From Candidatus Omnitrophota bacterium (lineage in GTDB: Bacteria > Hinthialibacterota > Hinthialibacteria > OLB16), in the NCBI GenBank assembly GCA_020632575.1, contig JACKFH010000011.1, forward strand, positions 82,333 to 146,332: a stretch of 64,000 nt of DNA, given 5' to 3'. This document shows, piece by piece, positions 24,794 to 32,721 of the stretch. Every line of letters begins with the position of its first letter. The stretch's first letter is position 1. The notes beneath the pieces were generated by a model. That model saw only the letters and a program-made list of their open reading frames with translations, had not been told where the DNA came from and did no database searches. The translations under genes were made by a program, and so were the position numbers.

Positions 24794-25993
24794 ATGCTTC
24801 TTGGGTGGAACCGAATAACTCCGAATATTCGTAAATCGGTGTTGGAAGGACTTCGAACGGGGCGCCCTCAAGGAGGACCTTATCATATCGAATTGAACTG
24901 GACGGATCGGTGTAACGTTGAGTGTTTCTTTTGCAACAATCTCGAAAAGAACCGTGCAGGTCTTGAACTTAATCCCAAGGTGGTGGAGAGAGTCATTCGC
25001 GAGGGACGATCGAAAGGTCTCCAATCCGTTCGTCTCTCGGGAGGTGGTGAACCGCTCTTTCACTCACACCTCAAGGAACTTCTGGATATCCTTAAGCTTC
25101 ACAAAGTTCGAATAGAGAATCTTACAACCAATGGTCTTTGCCTGACTCGAGCGAACTGCCAAAGCCTGATTGAGGCGGGGCTCGATGAAATCATTTTCAG
25201 TTTGAATTACGCCGACCGATATTCTTACGCCGAGGGGATGCGAACTCGACCCGAGAACTTCGAGCGGTCGATTCAAGGTGTCCAAACTCTGTTCGATACG
25301 GCGGCGGGCATGCAAGAGCCACTCCCGGTTTTGATTGTTGCCTTTTCCATTTGCCGGCAAACCCGCAAGGACATACCGCGAATGTACGAAATCGGACTTC
25401 GACTGAATGCAGACCGAATCGCCTTTCGAAATTTGCACGGGATCGCCCAAAGCCAGGATTTGACGAACTCGGATATGGAATGGCTCCTTTTGGATCTTGG
25501 TCGATTGATCGATCAGGAGAATGACCTGAGTCGGTTAGAGTTCCGATTTTCGAATCCCGTCCTGCAGGATTATTGCATGGAGAAGATCGCGCCTCGGATC
25601 GATAAATCTCATGTCAACGCGGAAGTGGGGTCAGTCAGGCACTGCTCCGTCCCTTGGTACAGTTTGGGGATACGGGGGAACGGAGACGTATACCCATGCT
25701 GCAATCTCCTTCTTGACGGGCCATTCCCTCCCCTCGGCAATGTCAACTGTCAGTCCCTGGAGGAAATCTGGGGAGGGGAACCTTTCCGACGGTTTCGCCA
25801 GGAAATGGAATCGGTGGCGCTCCTCGTGAACACTGAATCGACTTTAGCCGATAGAATCGGGATTCTGCCGCCGGTTTGCTCAACGCCTCACGCTTGTTTC
25901 CTTTGCGATCACCTTTCGGATGATGATTTCTACGAGGAGGCCCTACGCATACGACGGAAAAGGCGAAGTGTCTGGGCCCGCTTGTGGAGTTAA
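24794..25993 (+). CDS. Radical SAM protein with SPASM-like C-terminus (second of a pair)
   Basis: The core motif is CNVECFFC in ELNWTDRCNVECFFCNN (residues about 41-48). SVRLSGGGEPLFHSHL is the GGE/GGG strand and LTTNGLCLT and EIIFSLNYADRYSY follow. The C-terminal CSVPWYSLGIRGNGDVYPCC and CSTPHACFLC give the Cys spacing of SPASM auxiliary-cluster proteins. The arrangement resembles the radical SAM/SPASM enzymes that mature ribosomal peptides. No precursor-like small ORF is visible beside the pair, so the substrate may be remote or not a peptide. The two proteins are diverged, not a recent duplicate. Confidence 0.88.
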   Translation: MLLGWNRITPNIRKSVLEGLRTGRPQGGPYHIELNWTDRCNVECFFCNNLEKNRAGLELNPKVVERVIREGRSKGLQSVRLSGGGEPLFHSHLKELLDILKLHKVRIENLTTNGLCLTRANCQSLIEAGLDEIIFSLNYADRYSYAEGMRTRPENFERSIQGVQTLFDTAAGMQEPLPVLIVAFSICRQTRKDIPRMYEIGLRLNADRIAFRNLHGIAQSQDLTNSDMEWLLLDLGRLIDQENDLSRLEFRFSNPVLQDYCMEKIAPRIDKSHVNAEVGSVRHCSVPWYSLGIRGNGDVYPCCNLLLDGPFPPLGNVNCQSLEEIWGGEPFRRFRQEMESVALLVNTESTLADRIGILPPVCSTPHACFLCDHLSDDDFYEEALRIRRKRRSVWARLWS

Positions 25994-26011
25994 TTCCTAT
26001 TCCCGGGCTGC

Positions 26012-26040
26012 TTGAATGCCCTTTCTCCTCATGGCACAAT
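26012..26040 (+). promoter_or_regulatory. Candidate promoter for the PPi-phosphofructokinase
   Basis: TTGAAT (26012-26017), 17 bases, CACAAT (26035-26040): four of six matches to each sigma70 hexamer. It would start transcription near 26047, about 50 bases before ATG 26099, which has AGGAG eight bases upstream. Confidence 0.4.
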
Positions 26041-26098
26041 CCGCGCCTGTTTTTCGTGAACCGCCGTATCAATCCACTTCCAACTAGGAGTTTATAAA

Positions 26099-27325
26099 AT
26101 GTCCGCTGTTCTTGAAGGCAAAGTTTTGGTCGCTCAGGGGGGCGGCCCAACCGCTGTGATCAATCAATCGTTGGTCGGGGCTGTGCTGGAGTCGAGAAAA
26201 TTCCCCCAAGTGACCCGTGTTTATGGCGCCCTGCATGGAGTCAATGGAATCGTCAACGAAGATTTTCTCGATCTGACCGAGGAAACGACCCACAACTTGG
26301 AGGCGGTCGCGGTGACCCCGTCCTCCGGGATGTGTTCCACTCGGGACAAACCCGATATCGCCTACTGCAAAGAGATCTTTAAAGTTTGTCAGGCGCATGA
26401 TGTTCGGTATTTCTTCTATATCGGCGGAAACGATTCCGCCGACACCTGCCGGATTGTCAACCAGGAATCGGAGAAGGCCGGTTACGAACTCCGGGTGATC
26501 CACATTCCGAAGACGATCGACAACGATCTCAAGGTGACCGACCACTGCCCCGGGTTTGGCTCCGCCGCGAAGTTCGTGGCTCAGGCTTTCGCGGGGGCGA
26601 ACTTGGATAACCGGGCCCTTCCCGGCGTTTACATCGGGATCGTCATGGGGCGTCATGCCGGCTTCCTCACCGCCGCGAGTTGTCTGGCAAGGCAATACCC
26701 GGATGACGGTCCGCACCTCATCTACCTTCCGGAGCGCCCATTCAAAAAGACCGATTTCCTCAAGGATGTGAAGAAGAACTTTGATAAATACGGCCGCTGC
26801 ATCATCGCGGCGTCGGAGGGAATCGTCGATGCCAAGGGTGTGCCGATCGTTTCTCAATTCACCGGCGGTGAGAAGGATTCGCACGGCAATGTTCAGTTGT
26901 CCGGAACCGGCGCCCTGGGGGACCTGCTCGCCTCATTTATCAAAGAAGGCACCAGCATCAAGCGGGTTCGGGCCGACACCTTTGGTTATCTCCAGAGGAG
27001 TTTCCTGGGGTGTGTCAGCGAAGTCGACCAATTCGAGGCTCGAGAGGTGGGCGAAAAGGCCGCTCAGTTCGCGATTTGGCACAACATGGACGGCTCGGTG
27101 GCGATTCGCCGCATTGGAGACTACGCGGTCGAATATTTCCTGGCCAAACTTTCGGATGTGGCCCGTCATTCCACCGAGATGCCCAACAAGTTCATCAACA
27201 AAGAGGGCAACTATGTGACCGAAGCCTTCAAGAACTATGTCCGTCCCTTGGTCGGTGACATGCCGGTGGTTCGTCGCATCGCGGCGCCGAAGGTGAAGAA
27301 GGTCCTGAACAACAAGAAAAAATAA
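26099..27325 (+). CDS. pfp: Pyrophosphate-type 6-phosphofructokinase
   Basis: A 408-residue phosphofructokinase with the pyrophosphate-type active site. The nucleotide loop reads YIGGNDSADT: Asp112 stands where ATP-dependent enzymes have Gly104, which would block the ATP alpha-phosphate. The catalytic segment is PKTIDND (137-143) with Lys138, the residue of PPi-dependent enzymes, rather than PGTIDND. MGRHAG (183-188) binds fructose 6-phosphate. In known members the reaction with PPi is reversible and serves glycolysis or gluconeogenesis. The gene stands alone with its own promoter candidate and a terminator hairpin. Functionally it fits with the sucrose genes at 46.8-53.5 kb. The asparagine at 111, in place of the metal-site Asp, occurs in some PPi clades. 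Confidence 0.92.
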   Translation: MSAVLEGKVLVAQGGGPTAVINQSLVGAVLESRKFPQVTRVYGALHGVNGIVNEDFLDLTEETTHNLEAVAVTPSSGMCSTRDKPDIAYCKEIFKVCQAHDVRYFFYIGGNDSADTCRIVNQESEKAGYELRVIHIPKTIDNDLKVTDHCPGFGSAAKFVAQAFAGANLDNRALPGVYIGIVMGRHAGFLTAASCLARQYPDDGPHLIYLPERPFKKTDFLKDVKKNFDKYGRCIIAASEGIVDAKGVPIVSQFTGGEKDSHGNVQLSGTGALGDLLASFIKEGTSIKRVRADTFGYLQRSFLGCVSEVDQFEAREVGEKAAQFAIWHNMDGSVAIRRIGDYAVEYFLAKLSDVARHSTEMPNKFINKEGNYVTEAFKNYVRPLVGDMPVVRRIAAPKVKKVLNNKKK

Positions 27326-27340
27326 CCCTTGGATCAAGGG

Positions 27341-27374
27341 GAACCGCTTCCCGCTGGGGGAGCGGTTTCTCTTG
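27341..27374 (+). terminator. Rho-independent terminator after the phosphofructokinase
   Basis: GAACCGCTTCCC pairs with GGGGGAGCGGTTTC through one bulged base around a short loop, followed by TCTCTT. It begins 15 bases after the stop codon and lies just ahead of the tRNA promoter. Confidence 0.7.
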
Positions 27375-27399
27375 ACCTTAGCGTGGACTGAGATAGACT
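27372..27399 (+). promoter_or_regulatory. Promoter of the tRNA-Gly gene
   Basis: TTGACC (27372-27377), 16 bases, TAGACT (27394-27399). The expected start is about 27406, eight bases before the mature tRNA 5' end. The -35 hexamer overlaps the tail of the upstream terminator. Confidence 0.55.
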
Positions 27400-27413
27400 T
27401 GACTTTCCACCGA

Positions 27414-27490
27414 GCGGGAGTAGCTCAGTTGGCTAGAGCATCAGCCTTCCAAGCTGAGGGTCGCGGGTTCGAGCCCCGTCTCCCGCTCCA
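27414..27490 (+). tRNA. tRNA-Gly (anticodon TCC)
   Basis: A complete cloverleaf: acceptor GCGGGAG/CTCCCGC, D arm GCTCAGTTGGCTAGAGC, anticodon stem TCAGC/GCTGA with loop CTTCCAA (TCC at 27448-27450), T arm GCGGG-TTCGAGC-CCCGT, discriminator T, and an encoded CCA end at 27488-27490. It reads GGA and GGG glycine codons. No other tRNA is adjacent. Confidence 0.97.
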
Positions 27491-27580
27491 TTTAACCCAC
27501 GTAATTCCTTTTGCCCAACACGAATCCCCATTTCCCCCTGCTAATGCTGCCTTCACAATGCTCTTATCGAATTTCGGGAA

Positions 27581-28792
27581 TTACCGCTCGCGCTCTTCGT
27601 AGTCTTTCCATCGCTCGACGGATTGAGGAAGAGTCGCCTCCCTTAAGAGATTCAGATAGCGGAGGTTGTAGCCCTCGTAAGGAAGGCCGAGAGTGTAATC
27701 GTCACCGTCGGGGCTGTCGTCCTGCGCGGTGGGCGGGGCGGGAGAGGTCGGTTCGATCTGGGTGTCTTCGTGCCATTCGTTCCAGGAGGTGATGAAGAGA
27801 AGATCGCCCGCCGAGGGATCGGTGCGCTCGAGAGCGGCGCCGAGGAGGGCTTGGAAGAGCGTCCCAAATTCGCTGGTCTCGGTGATTTTCCGTGAGACTG
27901 GATCGTGACCCGCGCGCACTCCTTTGTCATTGAATCCCGGAGTGATCGAGGGGATATAAACGGCCCCCGCTTGGTCGGCCATACTCTTCCACTGGTTTTG
28001 ACGGGCGTTGTACTGATCGACAGCGGATTGGCCTGCGTAACCGGATGCACCCATGCTGCCGTAGACATCGTACTCGTTGATGGCGTCGAGGAGGGCGATG
28101 TCGCCGGGTTGAGAGGGGGCGCCCCCGAAGACTTGGTCGCCGATGATGTATAGATCGAACCCTTTGGAGTTCGCGGCGTTCCGGAGAGTTTGGACCGCGT
28201 CCTCGAGATCCCCCATCGAGGAGAGGACCCGGGTGAGGTAAACGTACAGGACAGGTCGGCCATCGATTTTGAAATACTCCGGCTGGTTGAAATAGTGGTC
28301 GGCCATGTACTCGATATCCGATTGGAGGTTCGAGTAGTTGGTGAAATTCGAGGTCCGACCGGTGGTTTCATAGAGGAGCGCGATTTTGATGTCGCCCAAG
28401 TCCGGGTGTCCGAGGATGTGGTCTCGAAGTGTGACATCCTCCCGCGATCCGGGTCCCCACCAACTCGCTATCCACAAATCAATGCCGGCATAGCGGCACC
28501 AGTCCGCGTGTTGGCGAATGGTCTCCGAATCGCGATCGTTGTATTCCCCGAGGACGGGGAGTTGAGGGGGAACGAGGTGTTCCCTCAAGTATTGACGGCC
28601 ATGAAAATCGCTGGCGTACCAGGGGTAGTAGAAGACGCCGACGGTGGGGGCGGCGGAGAGTGGGTGATGGACCAGCGCGACGCCAAGGAGGGTGAGGAAA
28701 ACGGCAAGGGTTCCGGCGTCGATTCTGGATTCCCGCCTTCGCGGGAATGACGAGGGGAGGCGCGGAAACGATAGGGGGCGGAGGTGGTTCAT
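27581..28792 (-). CDS. Secreted GH99-like glycoside hydrolase
   Basis: After a signal peptide (AVFLTLLGVALVHHPLSAAP) comes VGVFYYPWYASDFHG, the signature opening of GH99-like (endo-alpha-mannanase/mannosidase-related) domains, then GIDLWIASWWGPG, KIALLYETTGRT, YFKIDGRPVLYVYLTR and FITSWNEWHEDTQIEP, whose paired acidic residues (SWNEWHE) are the conserved end-of-barrel motif. The usual substrate of the family is alpha-mannoside, but GH99-like proteins outside GH99 proper are uncharacterised. ATG 28792 has GGGAGA upstream, so the signal peptide's N-terminal region includes codons SSFPRRRESR made from a palindromic repeat (see separate entry). Confidence 0.87.
   Translation of the reverse strand: MNHLRPLSFPRLPSSFPRRRESRIDAGTLAVFLTLLGVALVHHPLSAAPTVGVFYYPWYASDFHGRQYLREHLVPPQLPVLGEYNDRDSETIRQHADWCRYAGIDLWIASWWGPGSREDVTLRDHILGHPDLGDIKIALLYETTGRTSNFTNYSNLQSDIEYMADHYFNQPEYFKIDGRPVLYVYLTRVLSSMGDLEDAVQTLRNAANSKGFDLYIIGDQVFGGAPSQPGDIALLDAINEYDVYGSMGASGYAGQSAVDQYNARQNQWKSMADQAGAVYIPSITPGFNDKGVRAGHDPVSRKITETSEFGTLFQALLGAALERTDPSAGDLLFITSWNEWHEDTQIEPTSPAPPTAQDDSPDGDDYTLGLPYEGYNLRYLNLLREATLPQSVERWKDYEERER
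28729..28748. repeat. REP-like palindrome within the N-terminal codons of the GH99-like gene
   Basis: ATTCCCGC / GCGGGAAT arms with loop CTTC. The surrounding CGTCATTCCCGCGAAGGCGG (reverse strand, 28733-28752) is a very common palindrome of many bacterial genomes, where it is usually intergenic. Translation gives the PRRRESR string. Confidence 0.7.
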
Positions 28793-28810
28793 TGAGTTAT
28801 TCTCCCAGAC

Positions 28811-29800
28811 TTAGAATGAATTGTCGCCATCGATCAGGCCGCCGAGACCGCCGAGGACCGAGCCCTCGCCCTTGTCTCTCCGGGTGGCCATAAGCATTCG
28901 ACCGGCCAGGCGCGAGAAGGGGAGCGACTGCAGCCAGACCTTGCCGGGGCCGCGGAGGATGGCGAAGAAGAGACCCTCGCCGCCGAAGAGCATTGTCTTA
29001 ATGCCGCCCGCCTGTTGGATGTCCATGTCCACGGAACCCTCGTAGGCAACCACACATCCGGTGTCGACATGGAGGGTTTCACCCGGTCCCAATTGGCGTT
29101 CGACGATCGTTCCCCCGGCGTGCATGAAGACCAAGCCATCTCCCTCCAGTTTCTGCATGATAAAACCCTCGCCGCCGAAGAGACCTGTGAGGATCTTTCG
29201 TTGGAACTCGATGCCGATGGAAACGCCGCGAGCCGCGCAAAGGAAACTATCCTTTTGACAAACCAACTTCCCGTTCACGGTTTGCAGGTTGACCGGGATG
29301 ACATTCCCCGGGTAAGGCGCGGCGAAAGCCACATGGGCTTTGCCGGTTCCGGTGTGTTGAAAGACCGTGGTGAAGAGGGATTCGGAGGTCAGCAACCTCT
29401 TCCCCGCCCCGAGTAGTTTCCCCATGAAACTCCCCTCATCCTTTCCGGAGCCATCGCCGAAGACGCTGTCCATCTCGATCGAGGGGTCCTTGTACATCAT
29501 CGCTCCCGCCTCTGCGATGGCGCATTCGCCGGGGTCGAGTTCGATTTCCACGAATTGCATCTCATGACCGCGGATTTCGAAGTCGATGACATCGGCGCGT
29601 TGATTGGGGGCCGGGGGAGGGGCGGCGACCGCGACCGCCGAAGCCTGCTTGAACTCAATCACCTCCGGGATCGGTTTCCATTCGGTGAATCCCTCTGTCC
29701 AAGCGAACCCATTGGGGTTCAGCCGCGCTTCCTCGGAGGCGCGCTGGAGATCGTAGGGGCCCATCTGCTGGCCGCCGTAACTCAGATACCATTGGTTCAT
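28811..29800 (-). CDS. AIM24-family protein with an N-terminal GYF-like domain
   Basis: Residues about 3-50 (WYLSYGGQQMGPYDLQ, then EWKPIPEV) form a GYF_2-like module, recognisable from the WYxxxGQQxGP pattern. Residues about 75-320 match the AIM24/TIGR00266 fold, a double beta-roll: EMQFVEIELDPGECAIAEAGAMMYKDP, FGGEGFIMQKLEGDGLVFMHAGG and GKVWLQSLPFSRLAGRM. The conserved acidic-glycine loops are intact. The function of bacterial AIM24 proteins is unknown; membrane or lipid-interface binding is the usual suggestion. ATG 29800 sits eight bases after AAAGG; ATG 29806 is too close. It is followed by the GH99-like gene on the same strand. Confidence 0.88.
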   Translation of the reverse strand: MNQWYLSYGGQQMGPYDLQRASEEARLNPNGFAWTEGFTEWKPIPEVIEFKQASAVAVAAPPPAPNQRADVIDFEIRGHEMQFVEIELDPGECAIAEAGAMMYKDPSIEMDSVFGDGSGKDEGSFMGKLLGAGKRLLTSESLFTTVFQHTGTGKAHVAFAAPYPGNVIPVNLQTVNGKLVCQKDSFLCAARGVSIGIEFQRKILTGLFGGEGFIMQKLEGDGLVFMHAGGTIVERQLGPGETLHVDTGCVVAYEGSVDMDIQQAGGIKTMLFGGEGLFFAILRGPGKVWLQSLPFSRLAGRMLMATRRDKGEGSVLGGLGGLIDGDNSF

Positions 29801-29866
29801 GTTCATAACCTTTCTTGTTTCGATGGTAGATTCGATTCGTGACCCGGCAACTCATATAAGTCGGTG

Positions 29867-30562
29867 TCAATCGATGACATCCTTTGGTGGCGAATCCAGC
29901 GACACCTCGAATTGGTCGCACCATTTTTGGACTGTCATAGGGCTCAGATCAAGACGTTGCGCAAGGGCTTTGAGGTAGGCTTTCTCCGCTTCCGTGTCCA
30001 CCTCAACGGCTAATAGAGAGGCGACATAAACCTCTTCGGCTTGTTGGGGGCTTCTCACCTCGCGGGCGATGTCCGCCAAGCCTTTGGGGTGGTCGAGTTC
30101 CTCGGCGATCAGGGACATTTCCTGCTCGGAAAGCCCCGCCTCTCGGGCTTTCTGAAGAATCCCCTCCCGCTCCTCGGAATCGATCGTGTAGTCGGCGTTC
30201 GCGGCGGCGATCATGGCCCGCAAGATCAACAAGGCCTCGCTTTCCCGAGCCTCCTGTTCCGTATCGGGGGGAGGAGGGGGCGTCGTCGCTCCTGGAGGAG
30301 GCGGTGGCGACATGGCTGGCGGTGGCGGCGGAGAGGCGCCGGTCGAACCCGGGGCCGATGGACGAAACGAACCACCCGATTTTTGTTGGTAGTGATCGTA
30401 GGCCGCGAAAGCGAGACCCAAGAGGCCCATCCCGACCATCGCCTTGTCACCCCCCAGGATGCCGCCCTTAGACCGTTTTTTCGAGCGCTTCTTCTTTCTT
30501 CCAAAACCCTCGCCCAATGCGCTATTAAGCAGCCCCCCAATGAGTCGCTCGGGATCGATCAT
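29867..30562 (-). CDS. DUF533/TerB-like protein with a proline-rich linker
   Basis: The N-terminus IDPERLIGGLLNSALGEGFGRKKKRSKKRSKGG and GLLGLAFAAYDHYQQK match the membrane-associated half of DUF533 proteins. A low-complexity linker of about 40 residues (runs of P, with A/S/T/G) leads to a TerB-like helical domain: LLILRAMIAAANADYTIDSEEREGILQKAREAGLS and YVASLLAVEVDTEAEKAYLKALAQRL. Acidic residues (DYTIDSEE; VDTEAE) resemble TerB metal-binding positions. ATG 30562 is preceded by GAGAGGG. DUF533 proteins are stress-linked by association only. It sits upstream of the AIM24 gene on the same strand, about 66 bases away. Confidence 0.85.
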   Translation of the reverse strand: MIDPERLIGGLLNSALGEGFGRKKKRSKKRSKGGILGGDKAMVGMGLLGLAFAAYDHYQQKSGGSFRPSAPGSTGASPPPPPAMSPPPPPGATTPPPPPDTEQEARESEALLILRAMIAAANADYTIDSEEREGILQKAREAGLSEQEMSLIAEELDHPKGLADIAREVRSPQQAEEVYVASLLAVEVDTEAEKAYLKALAQRLDLSPMTVQKWCDQFEVSLDSPPKDVID

Positions 30563-30920
30563 AAACCCTCTCCTTTTCACTCGGTCGGGATCGCGCGCGC
30601 GGTCCTCGCGGTCCTCTTTAGATTCTTGAGAACGGATCAACTTCGGTCAAGGTCTCCGCTGGCGGCCCTTCTCATAGGCAAATCCTCTGTATCTTTCCCT
30701 CTTTTCTCCCTCTTGGAAAAAGGGTTGAATCCACGCTTTCATGCTGACATGATTGACCTGGATCGAGCAGGATTTGGCTGGATTAGCGCTAAGCCGATGG
30801 CCTGCCGGATCGTCAGGTTCACGGGATTTACTCCACTGCATGGAAAACCGGCTCGCCCGTTGAACTTAAAACCCGACTGAATGTCGACACAAGTTTTATA
30901 GAGAAGGGAAACTCCATCTC
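30563..30920. other. Divergent intergenic gap without a gene
   Basis: This 358-base stretch separates the DUF533 protein (minus) and the SUMF1 protein (plus). I find no convincing gene or RNA in it. It must contain promoters for both directions, but I could not settle on hexamers. GGGAAAC at about 30907 precedes the SUMF1 start. Confidence 0.5.
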
Positions 30921-32621
30921 ATGAAGAGAAGCGCCCAGATTCTGTCCGCGATCCTTATTCTTCTACTCACGCCCGCTTTCGGGCAAGGACTGACCCCCAA
31001 TCCCTCCGATGTCAACGGCGACGGATATGTGGGGGCGGAGGATCTTTTTCAGATTGTCGGGAACTGGGCATCCGGGGAGCGGAGGGCCTCCTCGGTGAAT
31101 CTTCCCGGTCTCGAACCCGGCACGCGCCCCCTCAAACTAGTCCGGGTTCCCTCGGGAACCTTTTTCATGGGCGCGGCCGAGTCGGAAACCGGATCTCAGG
31201 TCTTCGAGCGACCGGTTCACCGAGTAAACATCGACCGAGACATCTACATCACGGAAACGGAAATCACACAGGGACAGTGGGAGGCGGTGATGGGCTCGCT
31301 GCCCGACTATTCAGGCGACAGGAATCTCGGAGTCGGCCCCAACTACCCGGTCTACTTTGTCTCTTGGAACGATTGCCAAGCCTTTGTGGAGGCGCTCAAT
31401 GGAATGGGGCTGGGAACTTTCCGTCTGCCGAGCGAGGCGGAGTGGGAATACTGCTGCCGGGCGGGAACCCGGACCCGTTTCTATTTTGGCGACTCTCTGG
31501 GATGCGACGATGTCGGTGCGGAATGCGAGGCTGGAACGCTGCCTGGGGTGCGATCGGATTATATGTGGTGGGTTGGGAATTCCGACCTGAGTCGAGGCGG
31601 CCCGAATTTTGGGGTCAAACCGGTCGGACAAAAAATTGCAAATGGCTTTGGATTGTATGACATGCATGGGAACGTCTTGGAATGGTGCCAGGACTGGGCC
31701 ACTGGAAACTATGTCGGAGCGCCATTCGATGGGTCCCCGTGGGAAAGCATGGCAAGCGGGCTGCGCCAGGCTCGAGGCGGGAGTTGGTTGACCGGAGCGT
31801 TGGATTGCCGGTCCGCTCATAGGAAAGGACTGTCCCCGACCTCCTCGGAGGGCGATCTCGGTTTCCGAGTGGTTCGATTGTACAAGGAGGGTGAGGAGCC
31901 CACCGCCACGCCGACCGCGACCGAGACTCCCACATCCACCGAAACCCCTATCGAGCCGACCGTCACCGCCACTCCCACCGGGACTCCGACGATTCCGACC
32001 GCCACCCCCACGGACACTTCGATGGAACCGACTCAGACCGAAACCGCGTCGGAATCGCCGACCGAAACAGCGACAGCGACCTCGATGGATATGACCCCGA
32101 CGGAGACTCAAGGAGAGCCAACCGCGACCTCGACGCCAACCAACACTCAGGAGTCTCCGACAGAGACGCCGACATCGACCTCGACAATGGAGGAGCCGAC
32201 CGCGACAGCGACCGACACGCCCACCTCCACTCCCACCGAGGAACAGGGTGGCGCCACTGTGGGCGGGAGTTGGAGAATGGATATGCAGGGAGCGCCATTG
32301 CCAACTGCGGCGGGGGTTTTCTATATCTGCCCGGGAAGCGGACGTGCGGTTTGTCAATACGTCCCATTCGCGATTTCGCTCGAACTATCGGTGACCATTT
32401 GGGAATGCGATGTGGCTGAAGACGGGACTATCTCCAACGGTGTCATCAAGTCGAACGCCACCGGCGGTCAAGTGGGAACATTCACCGGGAAGTTCACGGT
32501 GAACCAGCCGATACTGGACGCCGACTTTACGGGACAGTGGTCGGTCAGCGGTCATGGGACGGGTTCGATCACAGGAGCGCAGTTCTCCGAGACCGTGTCT
32601 CAACCCGGGTTGTGCAATTAA
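30921..32621 (+). CDS. Secreted SUMF1-type protein with dockerin-like motif, Thr-Pro linker and C-terminal beta domain
   Basis: Order of parts: signal peptide (ILSAILILLLTPAFG, residues 1-22); a dockerin-like calcium-loop motif DVNGDGYVGAEDLFQIVGNW (about 30-50); an SUMF1/formylglycine-generating-enzyme-like domain (about 70-317) with LVRVPSGTFFMGA, ITETEITQGQWEAVMG, FRLPSEAEWEYCCRAG, GLYDMHGNVLEWCQDW and ARGGSWLTGALDCRSAHR; a Thr/Pro/Glu-rich linker of about 130 residues in TPTxT and TETPTxT patterns; and an ending of about 110 residues (GGSWRMDMQGAP...) with paired cysteines that resembles a beta-sandwich. The catalytic cysteine pair of true FGE enzymes is not clearly present, so a binding or structural role is equally likely. 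The linker suggests exposure at the cell surface or in the matrix. Confidence 0.85.
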   Translation: MKRSAQILSAILILLLTPAFGQGLTPNPSDVNGDGYVGAEDLFQIVGNWASGERRASSVNLPGLEPGTRPLKLVRVPSGTFFMGAAESETGSQVFERPVHRVNIDRDIYITETEITQGQWEAVMGSLPDYSGDRNLGVGPNYPVYFVSWNDCQAFVEALNGMGLGTFRLPSEAEWEYCCRAGTRTRFYFGDSLGCDDVGAECEAGTLPGVRSDYMWWVGNSDLSRGGPNFGVKPVGQKIANGFGLYDMHGNVLEWCQDWATGNYVGAPFDGSPWESMASGLRQARGGSWLTGALDCRSAHRKGLSPTSSEGDLGFRVVRLYKEGEEPTATPTATETPTSTETPIEPTVTATPTGTPTIPTATPTDTSMEPTQTETASESPTETATATSMDMTPTETQGEPTATSTPTNTQESPTETPTSTSTMEEPTATATDTPTSTPTEEQGGATVGGSWRMDMQGAPLPTAAGVFYICPGSGRAVCQYVPFAISLELSVTIWECDVAEDGTISNGVIKSNATGGQVGTFTGKFTVNQPILDADFTGQWSVSGHGTGSITGAQFSETVSQPGLCN

Positions 32622-32648
32622 TCCGGTCTCCTGAGAAACGGGACGAAA

Positions 32649-32710
32649 GGAGTGGAGGCTTTACCCCCCTGTGTCGAGTTTCAGGCCCTGGAGGCTAAAG
32701 CCTCCACTCC
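32649..32710. repeat. 15-bp inverted repeat with an inner hairpin
   Basis: GGAGTGGAGGCTTTA (32649-32663) and TAAAGCCTCCACTCC (32696-32710) are perfect complements 32 bases apart. The inner GGAGGCT / AGCCTCC (32690-32696 and 32699-32705) offers a competing hairpin. It lies between two convergent genes and could end both transcripts. Confidence 0.7.
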
Positions 32711-32721
32711 TCCGACATTGG

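Noticed and set aside
31896..32250. Tandem DNA repeat in the SUMF1 gene
   Set aside because: It is low-complexity coding sequence for a Thr/Pro/Glu linker; codons vary and no exact unit recurs.
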